Of a stretch of 64,000 nt of DNA, positions 1 through 8,427 are shown in pieces. The first letter of the stretch is position 1; every line of letters begins with the position of its first letter. The DNA lies in contig CAWUWW010000004.1 of NCBI GenBank assembly GCA_963926355.1, forward strand, positions 31,506 through 95,505, read 5' to 3'. Below the pieces are notes generated by a model that ran no database searches, had not been told where the DNA came from, and saw nothing but the letters and a program-made list of their open reading frames with translations. This DNA comes from SCGC-AAA076-P13 sp963926355 (GTDB taxonomy: Bacteria > Pseudomonadota > Gammaproteobacteria > Magnimaribacterales > D2472). A program made the position numbers and the translations under genes.

Positions 1-644
1 TTGAATACAATCTTAGAAAAGATGGTTTTGATGTTGTATGCGCTGGATCTCTAGGAGATGCTAGGGCTGCCATTGATGCATCATCTTTCTCTATGATACT
101 TCTTGATTTAATGCTCCCAGACGGATCTGGTCTAGATTTATGTCGAGAAATTAAAGGCAATAAAGATTTAAGCTCTACTCCTATAATCATCTTAACAGCC
201 AAGGATGACGAGGTTGATAAGGTTGTTGGTTTTGAGCTAGGAGCTGATGATTATGTAACTAAGCCTTTTAGCGTAAGAGAACTGATCTTGCGAATTAAGG
301 CAGTTTTAAAAAGAGGCGATTCGCCCAAGGCCCACCTTGTAGAGGTTGAGCGTCAATTTGGGGATCTTACTATTGATGTTGATTCGCATGAGGTGTTTGT
401 AAATAGCGAACAAGTCACACTAACTGCTCTTGAGTTTAGACTATTAAGGCAGCTTGTTGATAGACGTGGAAGAGTTCAGTCCAGAGACCAACTTTTATCT
501 GACGTATGGGGTTACAGCTCCGACGTAACTACAAGAACTGTAGATACACACATTAAAAGACTTAGAGAAAAACTAGGAACAATGGGTAAGTATGTTCAGA
601 CAATTAGAGGCGTTGGTTATAAATTTTCAAGAACACCTGAGTAA
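1..644 (+). CDS. phoB: Phosphate regulon response regulator PhoB (5' end outside window)
   Basis: OmpR/PhoB-family transcription factor that, when phosphorylated by PhoR, activates phosphate-starvation genes. The reading frame is open from base 3 without a start codon, so the gene begins before the window; the first ATG in frame (93) lies inside the receiver domain and is not the start. The phospho-acceptor Asp is in LLDLMLPD (codon at 105), followed by the conserved Thr of ILTAKDD and Lys of VTKPF. The C-terminal winged helix ends with RTVDTHIKRLREKLG, typical of PhoB. It is followed after 4 bases by phoR. The call rests on the phoR neighbour and Pho boxes nearby; another OmpR-type regulator is possible but less likely. 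Confidence 0.9.
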   Translation, partial: EYNLRKDGFDVVCAGSLGDARAAIDASSFSMILLDLMLPDGSGLDLCREIKGNKDLSSTPIIILTAKDDEVDKVVGFELGADDYVTKPFSVRELILRIKAVLKRGDSPKAHLVEVERQFGDLTIDVDSHEVFVNSEQVTLTALEFRLLRQLVDRRGRVQSRDQLLSDVWGYSSDVTTRTVDTHIKRLREKLGTMGKYVQTIRGVGYKFSRTPE

Positions 645-648
645 TTAA

Positions 649-2406
649 ATGGGAATAAGATCCCGAATATTCTTTATTGTTTTCTCTTTACTTACCGTTA
701 GCATATCTATTGCTTACGTTGTGGCTGAAAGAGATTTATCAACCGCTTTCAAATTTCAAATCGTTAATGAGCTCGAAAAACAAGCTAATTTATTAGTTTC
801 TTCTGTAGATAACATAAACAAATTTAAAACAACAACAGAGGCTGATCATAGCGCTGATGATCTTGGTAAGGCTTCTAACTCTAGAGTTACTTTTATAAAG
901 AATAATGGAGAAGTGATCGGCGATTCTGAGTTAAATGTTGATCAAATTAAATTAGTTGATAATCATATTTCAAGAAAAGAGGTTAAAGAGGCCATTGATA
1001 ATGGAACAGGTTGGTCTTCTAGATATAGTGATACCCTAAATCAAGATCTTTTATATTTTGCTATTCGTGACAATCAAGAGATAGAGCCAAATATAATAAG
1101 AATAGCAGTTCCCTTGACCTATCTTGATAATGCCACTGATTCACTGGGTCTTTCATTAATACTTCTATTTGTTGTGGTTTTTATAGTATCTATGATTGCC
1201 AGTGCGGTTGCGGCAAATTTTTTATACTCAAATATAAAAGATTTAGCAGATGTTGCCACAACCATTGCTGAGGGAGAGAATAAAAAAGGAGACTTGAAGG
1301 CATTACCTACCCAAAGGGGCGATGAGTTTGGAACTGTGGCTAGATCAATTTCTCAAATATCAGAAGACCTAAAGAGTCAAATAAAAATGATTGCAAAGCA
1401 GAGAGATCAATTCGGACAGGTTTTAGATGACCTTGGTGAAGGCATACTTGTTACGAATAATGACGGTGAGGTGGTATTTTCAAATGAACAAACATCTATT
1501 ATTTTAAATATTAAAAAGCTAGCTAATAAAAATATTAAAAACTTAAAAATTCCAGCTCTTAATTACCTTTTTAAAAGAGTTGATAATAAAAAAAGAGCTG
1601 ACATAGAGTTTGAAATTGCACTAGAGGATAAGACAACAAGGTGGGTTCTAGGATCAATGAATGCCTCAAAAACTACTGGGGACTATATCTTAGTTGTTCA
1701 TGACATAACTCAGCTAAGACAACTAAACTCAATGAGAAGGGACTTCATATCAAATCTATCACATGAATTAAGAACACCTGTAAGTGTTATTAGGGCAAAT
1801 TCAGAAACTTTGCTTGACGGTGCTCTTGATAATAAGAAGGATGCAAAGACCTTTGCAAAAGCAATTCTTCATAACTCAGAAAGGCTTTCGGTAATGGTTG
1901 CTGATTTAATTGATCTTTCTAGAATTGAATACGGGGATCTTAAATTAAATATTAAAAAAATTGATCTTATTATCTTTATGAATGATTTTATAATTTCAAT
2001 GAAAAGCCTTACAAAGAAAAAGGAAATTGATATTATTTTTAAACCAAGTGATTATAATTTTGTAAAAGCAGATCCTCAGGCATTGGAACGAATCATGAAT
2101 AACCTAGTCGACAATGCTTTTAAATATTCTGAGAAGGGCTCAACCATAGAAATATCAACAATTAGAGATCATCAGCATGTAAGGGTTTCGGTTTCCGATA
2201 CCGGCGTGGGCGTTGCAGATGAAGATCAGGAGCATATCTTCGATAGATTCTACAGAACAGCATCAGCTAGAGCCTCGGATAATAAAGGGAGCGGTCTTGG
2301 TCTTGCTATTGTTAAAAATCTTACCAATAGCCTAAATGGTGAGGTTGGTGTTGAATCTAAAGATTGTTCTGGCTCTATTTTTTGGTTCACTCTTCCTATT
2401 AATTAG
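649..2406 (+). CDS. phoR: Phosphate regulon sensor histidine kinase PhoR
   Basis: Inner-membrane sensor kinase, 585 aa. Membrane segments lie near residues 7-25 and 170-192 and flank a periplasmic domain of about 140 residues. A HAMP linker (about 190-245) and a PAS-like region (about 250-345) follow. The phosphorylated His372 sits in SNLSHELRTP; the N box NNLVDNAFKYS, G1 DTGVGV and G2 GSGLGLAIV complete the kinase domain. E. coli PhoR has only a tiny periplasmic part, so the large extracytoplasmic domain here resembles PhoR/WalK-type kinases of other phyla. It is co-transcribed with phoB by spacing. The phosphate role is inferred from the adjacent regulator and the Pho boxes starting 39 bases after its stop codon. 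Confidence 0.88.
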   Translation: MGIRSRIFFIVFSLLTVSISIAYVVAERDLSTAFKFQIVNELEKQANLLVSSVDNINKFKTTTEADHSADDLGKASNSRVTFIKNNGEVIGDSELNVDQIKLVDNHISRKEVKEAIDNGTGWSSRYSDTLNQDLLYFAIRDNQEIEPNIIRIAVPLTYLDNATDSLGLSLILLFVVVFIVSMIASAVAANFLYSNIKDLADVATTIAEGENKKGDLKALPTQRGDEFGTVARSISQISEDLKSQIKMIAKQRDQFGQVLDDLGEGILVTNNDGEVVFSNEQTSIILNIKKLANKNIKNLKIPALNYLFKRVDNKKRADIEFEIALEDKTTRWVLGSMNASKTTGDYILVVHDITQLRQLNSMRRDFISNLSHELRTPVSVIRANSETLLDGALDNKKDAKTFAKAILHNSERLSVMVADLIDLSRIEYGDLKLNIKKIDLIIFMNDFIISMKSLTKKKEIDIIFKPSDYNFVKADPQALERIMNNLVDNAFKYSEKGSTIEISTIRDHQHVRVSVSDTGVGVADEDQEHIFDRFYRTASARASDNKGSGLGLAIVKNLTNSLNGEVGVESKDCSGSIFWFTLPIN

Positions 2407-2444
2407 TTATTTTTTCTTTACATAGCTAACTATATCCATTATTA

Positions 2445-2488
2445 TGTCACAAAGATGTCACATTTATGTTTCATAGATGTAATAAATT
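2445..2488 (+). promoter_or_regulatory. Tandem Pho box (four 11-bp units)
   Basis: Four consecutive 11-bp units, TGTCACAAAGA, TGTCACATTTA, TGTTTCATAGA and TGTAATAAATT, each begin with TGT. PhoB dimers bind direct repeats of a TGTCA-type 7-mer spaced 11 bp apart, and the first two units match that arrangement exactly. The array starts 39 bases after phoR and ends 11 bases before a possible 28-aa gene. The two weaker units may extend the site or overlap the -10 region (TGTAAT at 2478-2483). Confidence 0.8.
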
Positions 2489-2499
2489 AAGGAATCAAT

Positions 2500-2586
2500 A
2501 TGATAAAAATATTTTTCAAAAAACTTCATGTAATTATGAAGTCCGGCAGACTGAATAAGGTTATAAAGATATCTGGTCTTAATTAA
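2500..2586 (+). CDS. Possible small basic peptide (28 aa) under Pho-box control
   Basis: A short reading frame, MIKIFFKKLHVIMKSGRLN and nine more residues, is rich in Lys and hydrophobic residues and could form an amphipathic helix. AAGGA at 2489-2493 is a well-placed ribosome binding site six bases before the ATG. It sits between two Pho boxes, so it would be the first gene of the phosphate-responsive transcript. I recognise no family. In AT-rich DNA a frame of this size can arise by chance; the ribosome binding site and position are the only support. Confidence 0.35.
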   Translation: MIKIFFKKLHVIMKSGRLNKVIKISGLN

Positions 2587-2626
2587 TATATACCTAATAT
2601 ATTTGACATATATACAATTATTCAAT

Positions 2627-2648
2627 TGTCATAAAACCGTAACAATAT
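2627..2648 (+). promoter_or_regulatory. Pho box upstream of lipoprotein/TBDR operon
   Basis: Two 11-bp units, TGTCATAAAAC and CGTAACAATAT, match the PhoB site pattern of TGTCATA then four AT-rich bases then a second half (the second half is weaker). It lies 112 bases before the lipoprotein start. TTTTAT at 2655-2660 could serve as the -10 element. Together with the array at 2445-2488 it suggests two PhoB-dependent entry points for this operon. Confidence 0.65.
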
Positions 2649-2661
2649 AGCTACTTTTATT

Positions 2662-2673
2662 CACAATATTGTG
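2662..2673. other. Perfect 12-bp palindrome in operon leader
   Basis: CACAATATTGTG is fully self-complementary and lies just downstream of the second Pho box, around the expected transcription start. It could be an operator for a second regulator. A 12-bp AT-rich palindrome may also occur by chance, so no function is assigned. Apart from the items listed here, the 353-base gap between phoR and the lipoprotein gene shows nothing further. Confidence 0.3.
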
Positions 2674-2759
2674 TTTATTAGTAACCTTACATACTTAATA
2701 AATTAACATCCTAACTATCTAATAGCTTTCATAAACATTTCCTTGGAGGGAGATTTATT

Positions 2760-5675
2760 ATGTTTGCTAAAACACTAAAGAATTCACTTTACATTTTTAC
2801 AGCTTTTATACTTATATCTTGTAGCGGCGGTGGAGACACATCTATTGTTTCACCAGGTGAGATGGGATCTCTTTCTGATCCAACAGGAGGCGGTGGCACT
2901 GGTGGAACTAGTAGCTCTGTTCTTTCAGGAACATGTCCAGAGTCCTCATTTATCTCCAACGGGTCTCCTGTTGCAGGTAACACTGTTTGTGCAATTACTG
3001 GCCCCATTACAGGCGATTTAACTCTTACTGACGATGTAATGTACAGAATGCTAGGCAAAGTTGATGTTGGTATTGATGATGGCCTTACTGGAACAATAAC
3101 CATTCCTGCCGGTGTTGTTCTTTTGGGAAAAACATCTAATGACTATATAGTAGTAAATAGAGGATCTAAGATATTTGCAAATGGCACGCGTTCCAAGCCA
3201 ATAAGATTTACCCATAATACAGCTATAGAAGGAACCGTTGGAGAATTTGAAAGAGGTCTTTGGGGCGGCATTGTTATTCTTGGTAAGGCTCCAATCAATA
3301 AATGTTCAAACGATGTCAGGGGCACCTCAGATTGTGAAAAGGTTGTAGAAGGATCTGATGCATTAATGGGCGGAACAGATATAGCCGATAATTCCGGAAA
3401 ATTAAACTTCGTAAGAGTTGAATATGCTGGCTATGAAATTTTTCCAGGCAATGAGTTAAATGGCATTACATTTGGTGCTGTTGGTTCAGGAACGGTAGTT
3501 GATTATGTTCAAGTTCACAATAACCAAGATGATTGTGTAGAATTTTTTGGCGGAACTGTGAATATTAAACATTTAGTTTGTACCAATGCCGGTGATGATA
3601 ATTTAGATATTGACTGGGGTTACCAGGGAAAAATGCAATACGTTATCGTAAAGCAAAGCTCTGATGTTAGTGATCATGTAGTTGAGTCTGATAATACCAA
3701 TGCTGATGCAGATGTTGGATACCTAACAGAGCCAAGATCAAGACCTATGGTAGCAAACTTTACCTTCTTGGCACAAGGTGCCGATGAGCCGATGAAATAC
3801 AAAGAGGGCGTATCAGGTGTTTATATTAATGGAATTATTGTCAATGCAAATCAACAAGATATTTTTGAATCAACAAATCTTGAAACGATTCAAGATGGAG
3901 CCATTACACCTAAAGTTCAACATCATTCAGTATTTTTTGACTCAGCTGGTGATACTACACCTTATGCGTCAGATACATCACACACCGACGCAGAGCTTGA
4001 ATCATCTATAGTTCAAAGGTCTACAGATCTAGTATCAGGAACTAATTCATTGGTTTCAGGCTACTTCTTAGGTGACACAGAAGAATCGGTCACTTCAGCA
4101 TTTAATATTAGTAACATTGACGCTATGTGCGCAGTTGGAACTCATGATATTGGAACAACAACTGAACTTTGCCCAGGTTATGATGATGGCAACTATACTG
4201 TTAATACATTCTTTTCAGCTACAGACTACATTGGAGCTTTCTCTCCTGGCTCAGACTTAGAAAATAATTGGGCTGCTGGTTGGACTCTTGGCTTATTTAC
4301 AGATCCTGAATGCCCTGCTGGAACATTAGATTCTGAAGTTTTACTTGGAAGAAAGGTATGCAGCCTTCAGGGTAGTATTACTTCTGACATGACTCTTGTT
4401 ACAGGCAACTATTATAAAATTGATGGAAAAGTTTCTGTTGGTAATGATATAGGCGCATCAGGAACAGCAACAGGCGGTTCTTCAGCAACTTTAACTATAG
4501 AGCCAGGCGTAACACTATTTGGTGAATCTGGAAATGATTACCTAGTTATCAAGAGAGGCTCAAAACTTAATGCAATTGGAACTTCTTCTGCTCCTATAGT
4601 CATGACTGGTAAGCAGGACTTACTAGGCGATGCTGATATTGTTAGTACTAGAGGTTTATGGGGTGGATTAGTAATCCTAGGAAGGGCTCCTATTAATAAA
4701 TGCTCATTCTCTAGTGCTGGCTCAGCAACAATCGCTGGTGTAAGAGTTGATCCTTGTGAAAAAGAGGTTGAAGGGTCTGCTGGCGACATGATGGGCGGAG
4801 AGGTCCCAACAGACAATAGCGGTTCTATTAAATATTTAAGAATTCAATATGCCGGTTATGAGGTATTTCCAGGTAATGAGTTAAATGGAATAACATTTGG
4901 AGGTGTAGGATCAGGAACAACTGTTGATTATGTTCAAGTTCATAATAATGCAGATGACTGTGTTGAGTTCTTTGGTGGAACTGTTGATGTCAAGCATTTA
5001 GTCTGTACTGGTGCAGGTGACGATAACCTAGATATTGATTGGGGTTATGTAGGCAGATTACAGTATGTAATTGTTCAACAATCTAATAGTACAGGCGATC
5101 ATATAGTTGAATCAGACAACGTAAATAGTGACAGTGCAGTTGGTTATCTTACAGAACCAAGATCTAACCCAATTGTCTCTAATTTTACTTTTATTAGTAA
5201 AGGACATGATGATATCTTTAAACTAAAAGAAGGTGTATCAGGTCAGTATTACAATGGCGTGGCCATCGTTAACAGTTCAGTTTCAGGTAAATCTACTAAC
5301 TGTATTGAAACTACATTTAACGAAACAGTTAAATCTGGTGCAGTTACTCCAACTTTCTCAATGAATTCTATTGCAATGGAATGTAATGGTTTTATTAAGA
5401 CTGATGGAAATGCAACTGTCGCTGAGGTTGAAGCAATTGTTAAAGCTGGTTCAAATAACTTATACGGCAATAACTCAGGAGGAGGAACTTATTCAAACAC
5501 ATTAAGTGGTGTTATCAATGGCTCATCTGAAGCATCTGCAAGTGTTACATCTATTCCAGAGTCATACAATTCTGATAACTTTTTTGATACCACTTCATAT
5601 ATTGGAGCGGTAAGTGGAGTAACAGATACTTGGTATAAAAACTGGACACTTTCAGGAACTATAGAAGTCCAATAA
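2760..5675 (+). CDS. Large internally duplicated surface lipoprotein, partner of adjacent TBDR
   Basis: A 971-aa protein starting after a very strong ribosome binding site (GGAGGGAG, 2745-2752). The signal peptide ends in the lipobox LISC, so Cys21 is expected to be lipidated. The rest consists of two homologous halves: AGYE(I/V)FPGNELNGITFG occurs near residues 222 and 697, and VDYVQVHNN, DDCVEFFGGTV and GDDNLDIDWGY recur in the same order in each half. Short beta-rich segments with Gly/Asp turns suggest a repetitive beta-solenoid fold; this is inference. The TBDR gene follows after 37 bases with its own ribosome binding site, so the pair form an operon downstream of two Pho boxes. A SusD-like role as surface capture protein for a phosphorus compound is possible, but the sequence is not SusD. 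No catalytic motif was recognised. Confidence 0.75.
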   Translation: MFAKTLKNSLYIFTAFILISCSGGGDTSIVSPGEMGSLSDPTGGGGTGGTSSSVLSGTCPESSFISNGSPVAGNTVCAITGPITGDLTLTDDVMYRMLGKVDVGIDDGLTGTITIPAGVVLLGKTSNDYIVVNRGSKIFANGTRSKPIRFTHNTAIEGTVGEFERGLWGGIVILGKAPINKCSNDVRGTSDCEKVVEGSDALMGGTDIADNSGKLNFVRVEYAGYEIFPGNELNGITFGAVGSGTVVDYVQVHNNQDDCVEFFGGTVNIKHLVCTNAGDDNLDIDWGYQGKMQYVIVKQSSDVSDHVVESDNTNADADVGYLTEPRSRPMVANFTFLAQGADEPMKYKEGVSGVYINGIIVNANQQDIFESTNLETIQDGAITPKVQHHSVFFDSAGDTTPYASDTSHTDAELESSIVQRSTDLVSGTNSLVSGYFLGDTEESVTSAFNISNIDAMCAVGTHDIGTTTELCPGYDDGNYTVNTFFSATDYIGAFSPGSDLENNWAAGWTLGLFTDPECPAGTLDSEVLLGRKVCSLQGSITSDMTLVTGNYYKIDGKVSVGNDIGASGTATGGSSATLTIEPGVTLFGESGNDYLVIKRGSKLNAIGTSSAPIVMTGKQDLLGDADIVSTRGLWGGLVILGRAPINKCSFSSAGSATIAGVRVDPCEKEVEGSAGDMMGGEVPTDNSGSIKYLRIQYAGYEVFPGNELNGITFGGVGSGTTVDYVQVHNNADDCVEFFGGTVDVKHLVCTGAGDDNLDIDWGYVGRLQYVIVQQSNSTGDHIVESDNVNSDSAVGYLTEPRSNPIVSNFTFISKGHDDIFKLKEGVSGQYYNGVAIVNSSVSGKSTNCIETTFNETVKSGAVTPTFSMNSIAMECNGFIKTDGNATVAEVEAIVKAGSNNLYGNNSGGGTYSNTLSGVINGSSEASASVTSIPESYNSDNFFDTTSYIGAVSGVTDTWYKNWTLSGTIEVQ

Positions 5676-5712
5676 GCGCTATTAATATATAAATTTTTTA
5701 TTGGAGAGATTA

Positions 5713-8340
5713 ATGAGAAGAATAAATATGAAATCAAAGTTCCAGATTCTAAAAGTTGCGATTAGCTTGATACTAATAGCCCCTTTAACAATGGCGCAAG
5801 AGATTGAAGAGGTTGTGGTAAGCGGATCTTTTATCCCAGATCAAAAAAGAGATACATCAGAAATATCAGCAATACTTGATTCTTCAGAGATAGAAAGAAC
5901 AGGTGATGATAATATCGCAATAGCTCTAACAAGGCTGACTGGCTTAAGCCTTGTTAGAGGAAAGTACGTCTATGTAAGAGGTCTTGGTGAAAGATACTCA
6001 GCAGCAACCTTAAATGGATCTAATCTACCTAGCCCAGAGCCTCTAAAAAGGGTTGTACCTTTGGATTTATTTCCCACTCAAATGATTCAATCAGCAGTAA
6101 TACAAAAAACATATTCAGCTGACATGCCTGCAGAGTTTGGTGGAGGTGTTATTGAGATTGAAACAAAAAGTATTCCTACTGAAAGAATCTTAGATATATC
6201 ATTTTCTTCTGCATTAAATGATGTAACTAATTTAAAAGATGGCCTTCTTTATGATGGCGGAGGACATGATGACCTTGGTTATGATGATGGCACTAGAGAT
6301 ATTCCTAATTTTGTACAATCTGCTATTAATAATGGCTTAAAACTTGATAGGTCCAATTTTCAGACTTATGAATTATCTAATGCGGGTAGAGAGTTCGAGA
6401 ACTCTAAACTATGGGTTATTCAAGAGGGTGAAATACCTTTAGATTCATCGTTTAATATTACTTATGGAGATGAGTTTGATATAGGTATTGATGAAATTCT
6501 TGGAGATGACAGCGCAACCTTTGGTTTTATGGCAACTGCTGGAATGAGAAGTTCTTGGGATGCTCAAGAGGGTATTCGTCAAACCGGAACACTTCAGGCC
6601 CAAGGGGATGGAACTTCTAATATTATTATTTCAAATAATAAAACATTTAGAAGTACCTCTAATGACGTAACATCTTATTTAATGTCAGTATTGGGTGTAG
6701 AGGCAGATACATATGAGATTAAATATACGGGTATGTTTATTCACAAAGGATCAAAAAAAGCTAGAGTTCTCCAAGGCTATGACTCAAGTGATTCAGGCAA
6801 TGTCAGAGAAGACTTTACAGAATTTTTTGAAAGAGAGCTAACCAATCATCAAATTAATTATTCATACCAATTCATAAATGACTATGAGCTAGATATTAGA
6901 TTAACTTCTGGCGAAGCCTCAAGAAATGCTCCTTATGAAAGAGCGGTATTTTATGAAGATACTGATGATAGAGGTTTTTGGAGATATGACGTTAACACTG
7001 GAAGAAACCAAACTCAGTTTAGTTATGTTAAAGATACTAACGAAAATATAGGCTTTGATTTAACAGCTCCTTTGAATATCGATGGTACTGAAATTATTGT
7101 TAAAATTGGCTCAGATTATACGGAAAATAATAGAGAGGCTGAGGTGCGAAGCTTTAGATTTCTAGCTGAAGGAGGTCCTATTCCCTTGGATGGGCTTGAT
7201 AATAGGGTTGATTATTTATTTGAGGATAAGAACTTTGATCCTTCTAGATTAATTCTTATAGAGAATACTGCTGCATCCTCACCGGCTGGGTACCAAGGTT
7301 TGCTAGAATCTAATGCTGCATACCTAAGTGTTGACGCATATCTAAATGAAAACTTTAGATTAACTGCCGGCGTTAGGTCTGAGAGTGGGCTGCAGGAGGT
7401 TAATACCTATGATGTATTTAAACCTGTTGATCTTAATATAGAGAAAACAATTGATAAAAACTATACATTACCTTCATTTACACTCACATATCTTCCAGAC
7501 TTTGATGAAAATCTTCAAGTAAGATTAGGATTATCTAAAACAATTGCAAGACCTACATTTAGAGAACTGTCCCCAACATTATTTATTGATGTTGATACTG
7601 ACAGGGTTATTGCAGGCTCCTTATATTTAGAAAATTCAGAGTTAGATAATATTGATTTAAGAGTCGAATACTACTGGGGATTTAATCAATTCTTAACAGC
7701 TGGGTTCTTTTATAAAGATATATCGAAGCCAATTGAAGAAGTGGTTAATGAGTCAGGTGATTTAATCGTTACTTCATATCAAAATGTTCCGGGCGCTGAG
7801 CTTACAGGTTTTGAAATTGAGTATGAAAAAATATTCGAAGATCTATTGCCAGAATCTCGTTGGACTCAAAGTAAAGAATTCATGTTTAAAATTAACATTA
7901 CATCAACTGAGTCGGAAGTGGTATATGGCATAAATGATACTTATACAAATAGTCAAGGGCGTGCAGTAAGTGCTTCTTCATTATTTACCAATGGAAGAGA
8001 TACAAGGCTTCAGGGTCAGTCTGACATAATCAGTAACTTACAAGTTGGGTGGGATGATCTCCAAACTGGTTCTCAGGGAACTCTTATTATTAACTATGTT
8101 AGTGATAGGGTGAGGGCCAGAGGTATTGATGTCCTTCCTGATGTAATTGAAGAACCTCCATTGCTTGTAGATTTTGTTTACTCTAAGGAAATTCCATATG
8201 ACTTCGCAATACTCAAACTTTCAGTTGAATTAAGGAACTTATTGGACGAAGGGTATTTTGCATCTATGGCATCATCTGTAATATATGATCAATATAAATT
8301 AGGAAGATCCGCATCATTTGGTTTTAAATTTAGCTTCTAA
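5713..8340 (+). CDS. TonB-dependent outer-membrane receptor, phosphate-regulon type
   Basis: An outer-membrane active transporter powered by TonB. The ATG at 5713 is preferred over an upstream in-frame TTG (5701) because GGAGA at 5703-5707 is then well placed, giving 875 aa. A signal peptide ends near TMAQ; the mature N terminus EIEEVVVSGS carries a TonB-box-like stretch. The plug domain covers about residues 35-170 (VRGLGERYSAATLNG, GGGVIEIETKS), followed by a long beta-barrel ending in aromatic SFGFKFSF. It is co-transcribed with the preceding lipoprotein. The substrate is unknown; Pho boxes upstream suggest a phosphorus-containing ligand. A strong terminator follows. Confidence 0.85.
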   Translation: MRRINMKSKFQILKVAISLILIAPLTMAQEIEEVVVSGSFIPDQKRDTSEISAILDSSEIERTGDDNIAIALTRLTGLSLVRGKYVYVRGLGERYSAATLNGSNLPSPEPLKRVVPLDLFPTQMIQSAVIQKTYSADMPAEFGGGVIEIETKSIPTERILDISFSSALNDVTNLKDGLLYDGGGHDDLGYDDGTRDIPNFVQSAINNGLKLDRSNFQTYELSNAGREFENSKLWVIQEGEIPLDSSFNITYGDEFDIGIDEILGDDSATFGFMATAGMRSSWDAQEGIRQTGTLQAQGDGTSNIIISNNKTFRSTSNDVTSYLMSVLGVEADTYEIKYTGMFIHKGSKKARVLQGYDSSDSGNVREDFTEFFERELTNHQINYSYQFINDYELDIRLTSGEASRNAPYERAVFYEDTDDRGFWRYDVNTGRNQTQFSYVKDTNENIGFDLTAPLNIDGTEIIVKIGSDYTENNREAEVRSFRFLAEGGPIPLDGLDNRVDYLFEDKNFDPSRLILIENTAASSPAGYQGLLESNAAYLSVDAYLNENFRLTAGVRSESGLQEVNTYDVFKPVDLNIEKTIDKNYTLPSFTLTYLPDFDENLQVRLGLSKTIARPTFRELSPTLFIDVDTDRVIAGSLYLENSELDNIDLRVEYYWGFNQFLTAGFFYKDISKPIEEVVNESGDLIVTSYQNVPGAELTGFEIEYEKIFEDLLPESRWTQSKEFMFKINITSTESEVVYGINDTYTNSQGRAVSASSLFTNGRDTRLQGQSDIISNLQVGWDDLQTGSQGTLIINYVSDRVRARGIDVLPDVIEEPPLLVDFVYSKEIPYDFAILKLSVELRNLLDEGYFASMASSVIYDQYKLGRSASFGFKFSF

Positions 8341-8397
8341 GATGACTAAATTTTAATCTTCCATTTGTCAAAACTTGAGATACAAGATAAATTAATA

Positions 8398-8427
8398 ATA
8401 TGAGCTACAATGTAGCTCATATTTTTT
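8398..8427 (+). terminator. Rho-independent terminator after TBDR, abutting gspC start
   Basis: ATATGAGCTAC, a three-base loop and GTAGCTCATAT are followed directly by six T. This is a near-perfect intrinsic terminator for the lipoprotein/TBDR transcript. Unusually, its T tract touches the ATG of gspC at 8428. Confidence 0.85.

Noticed and set aside
4538..4816. 92-aa open frame opposite the large lipoprotein gene
   Set aside because: Arises from the codon pattern of the repeated lipoprotein; a similar shadow occurs in the other half of the duplication.
3418..5060. Tandem DNA repeat or recombination product in the lipoprotein gene
   Set aside because: The similarity is at protein level with diverged codons, indicating an old gene-internal duplication rather than a recent DNA repeat.
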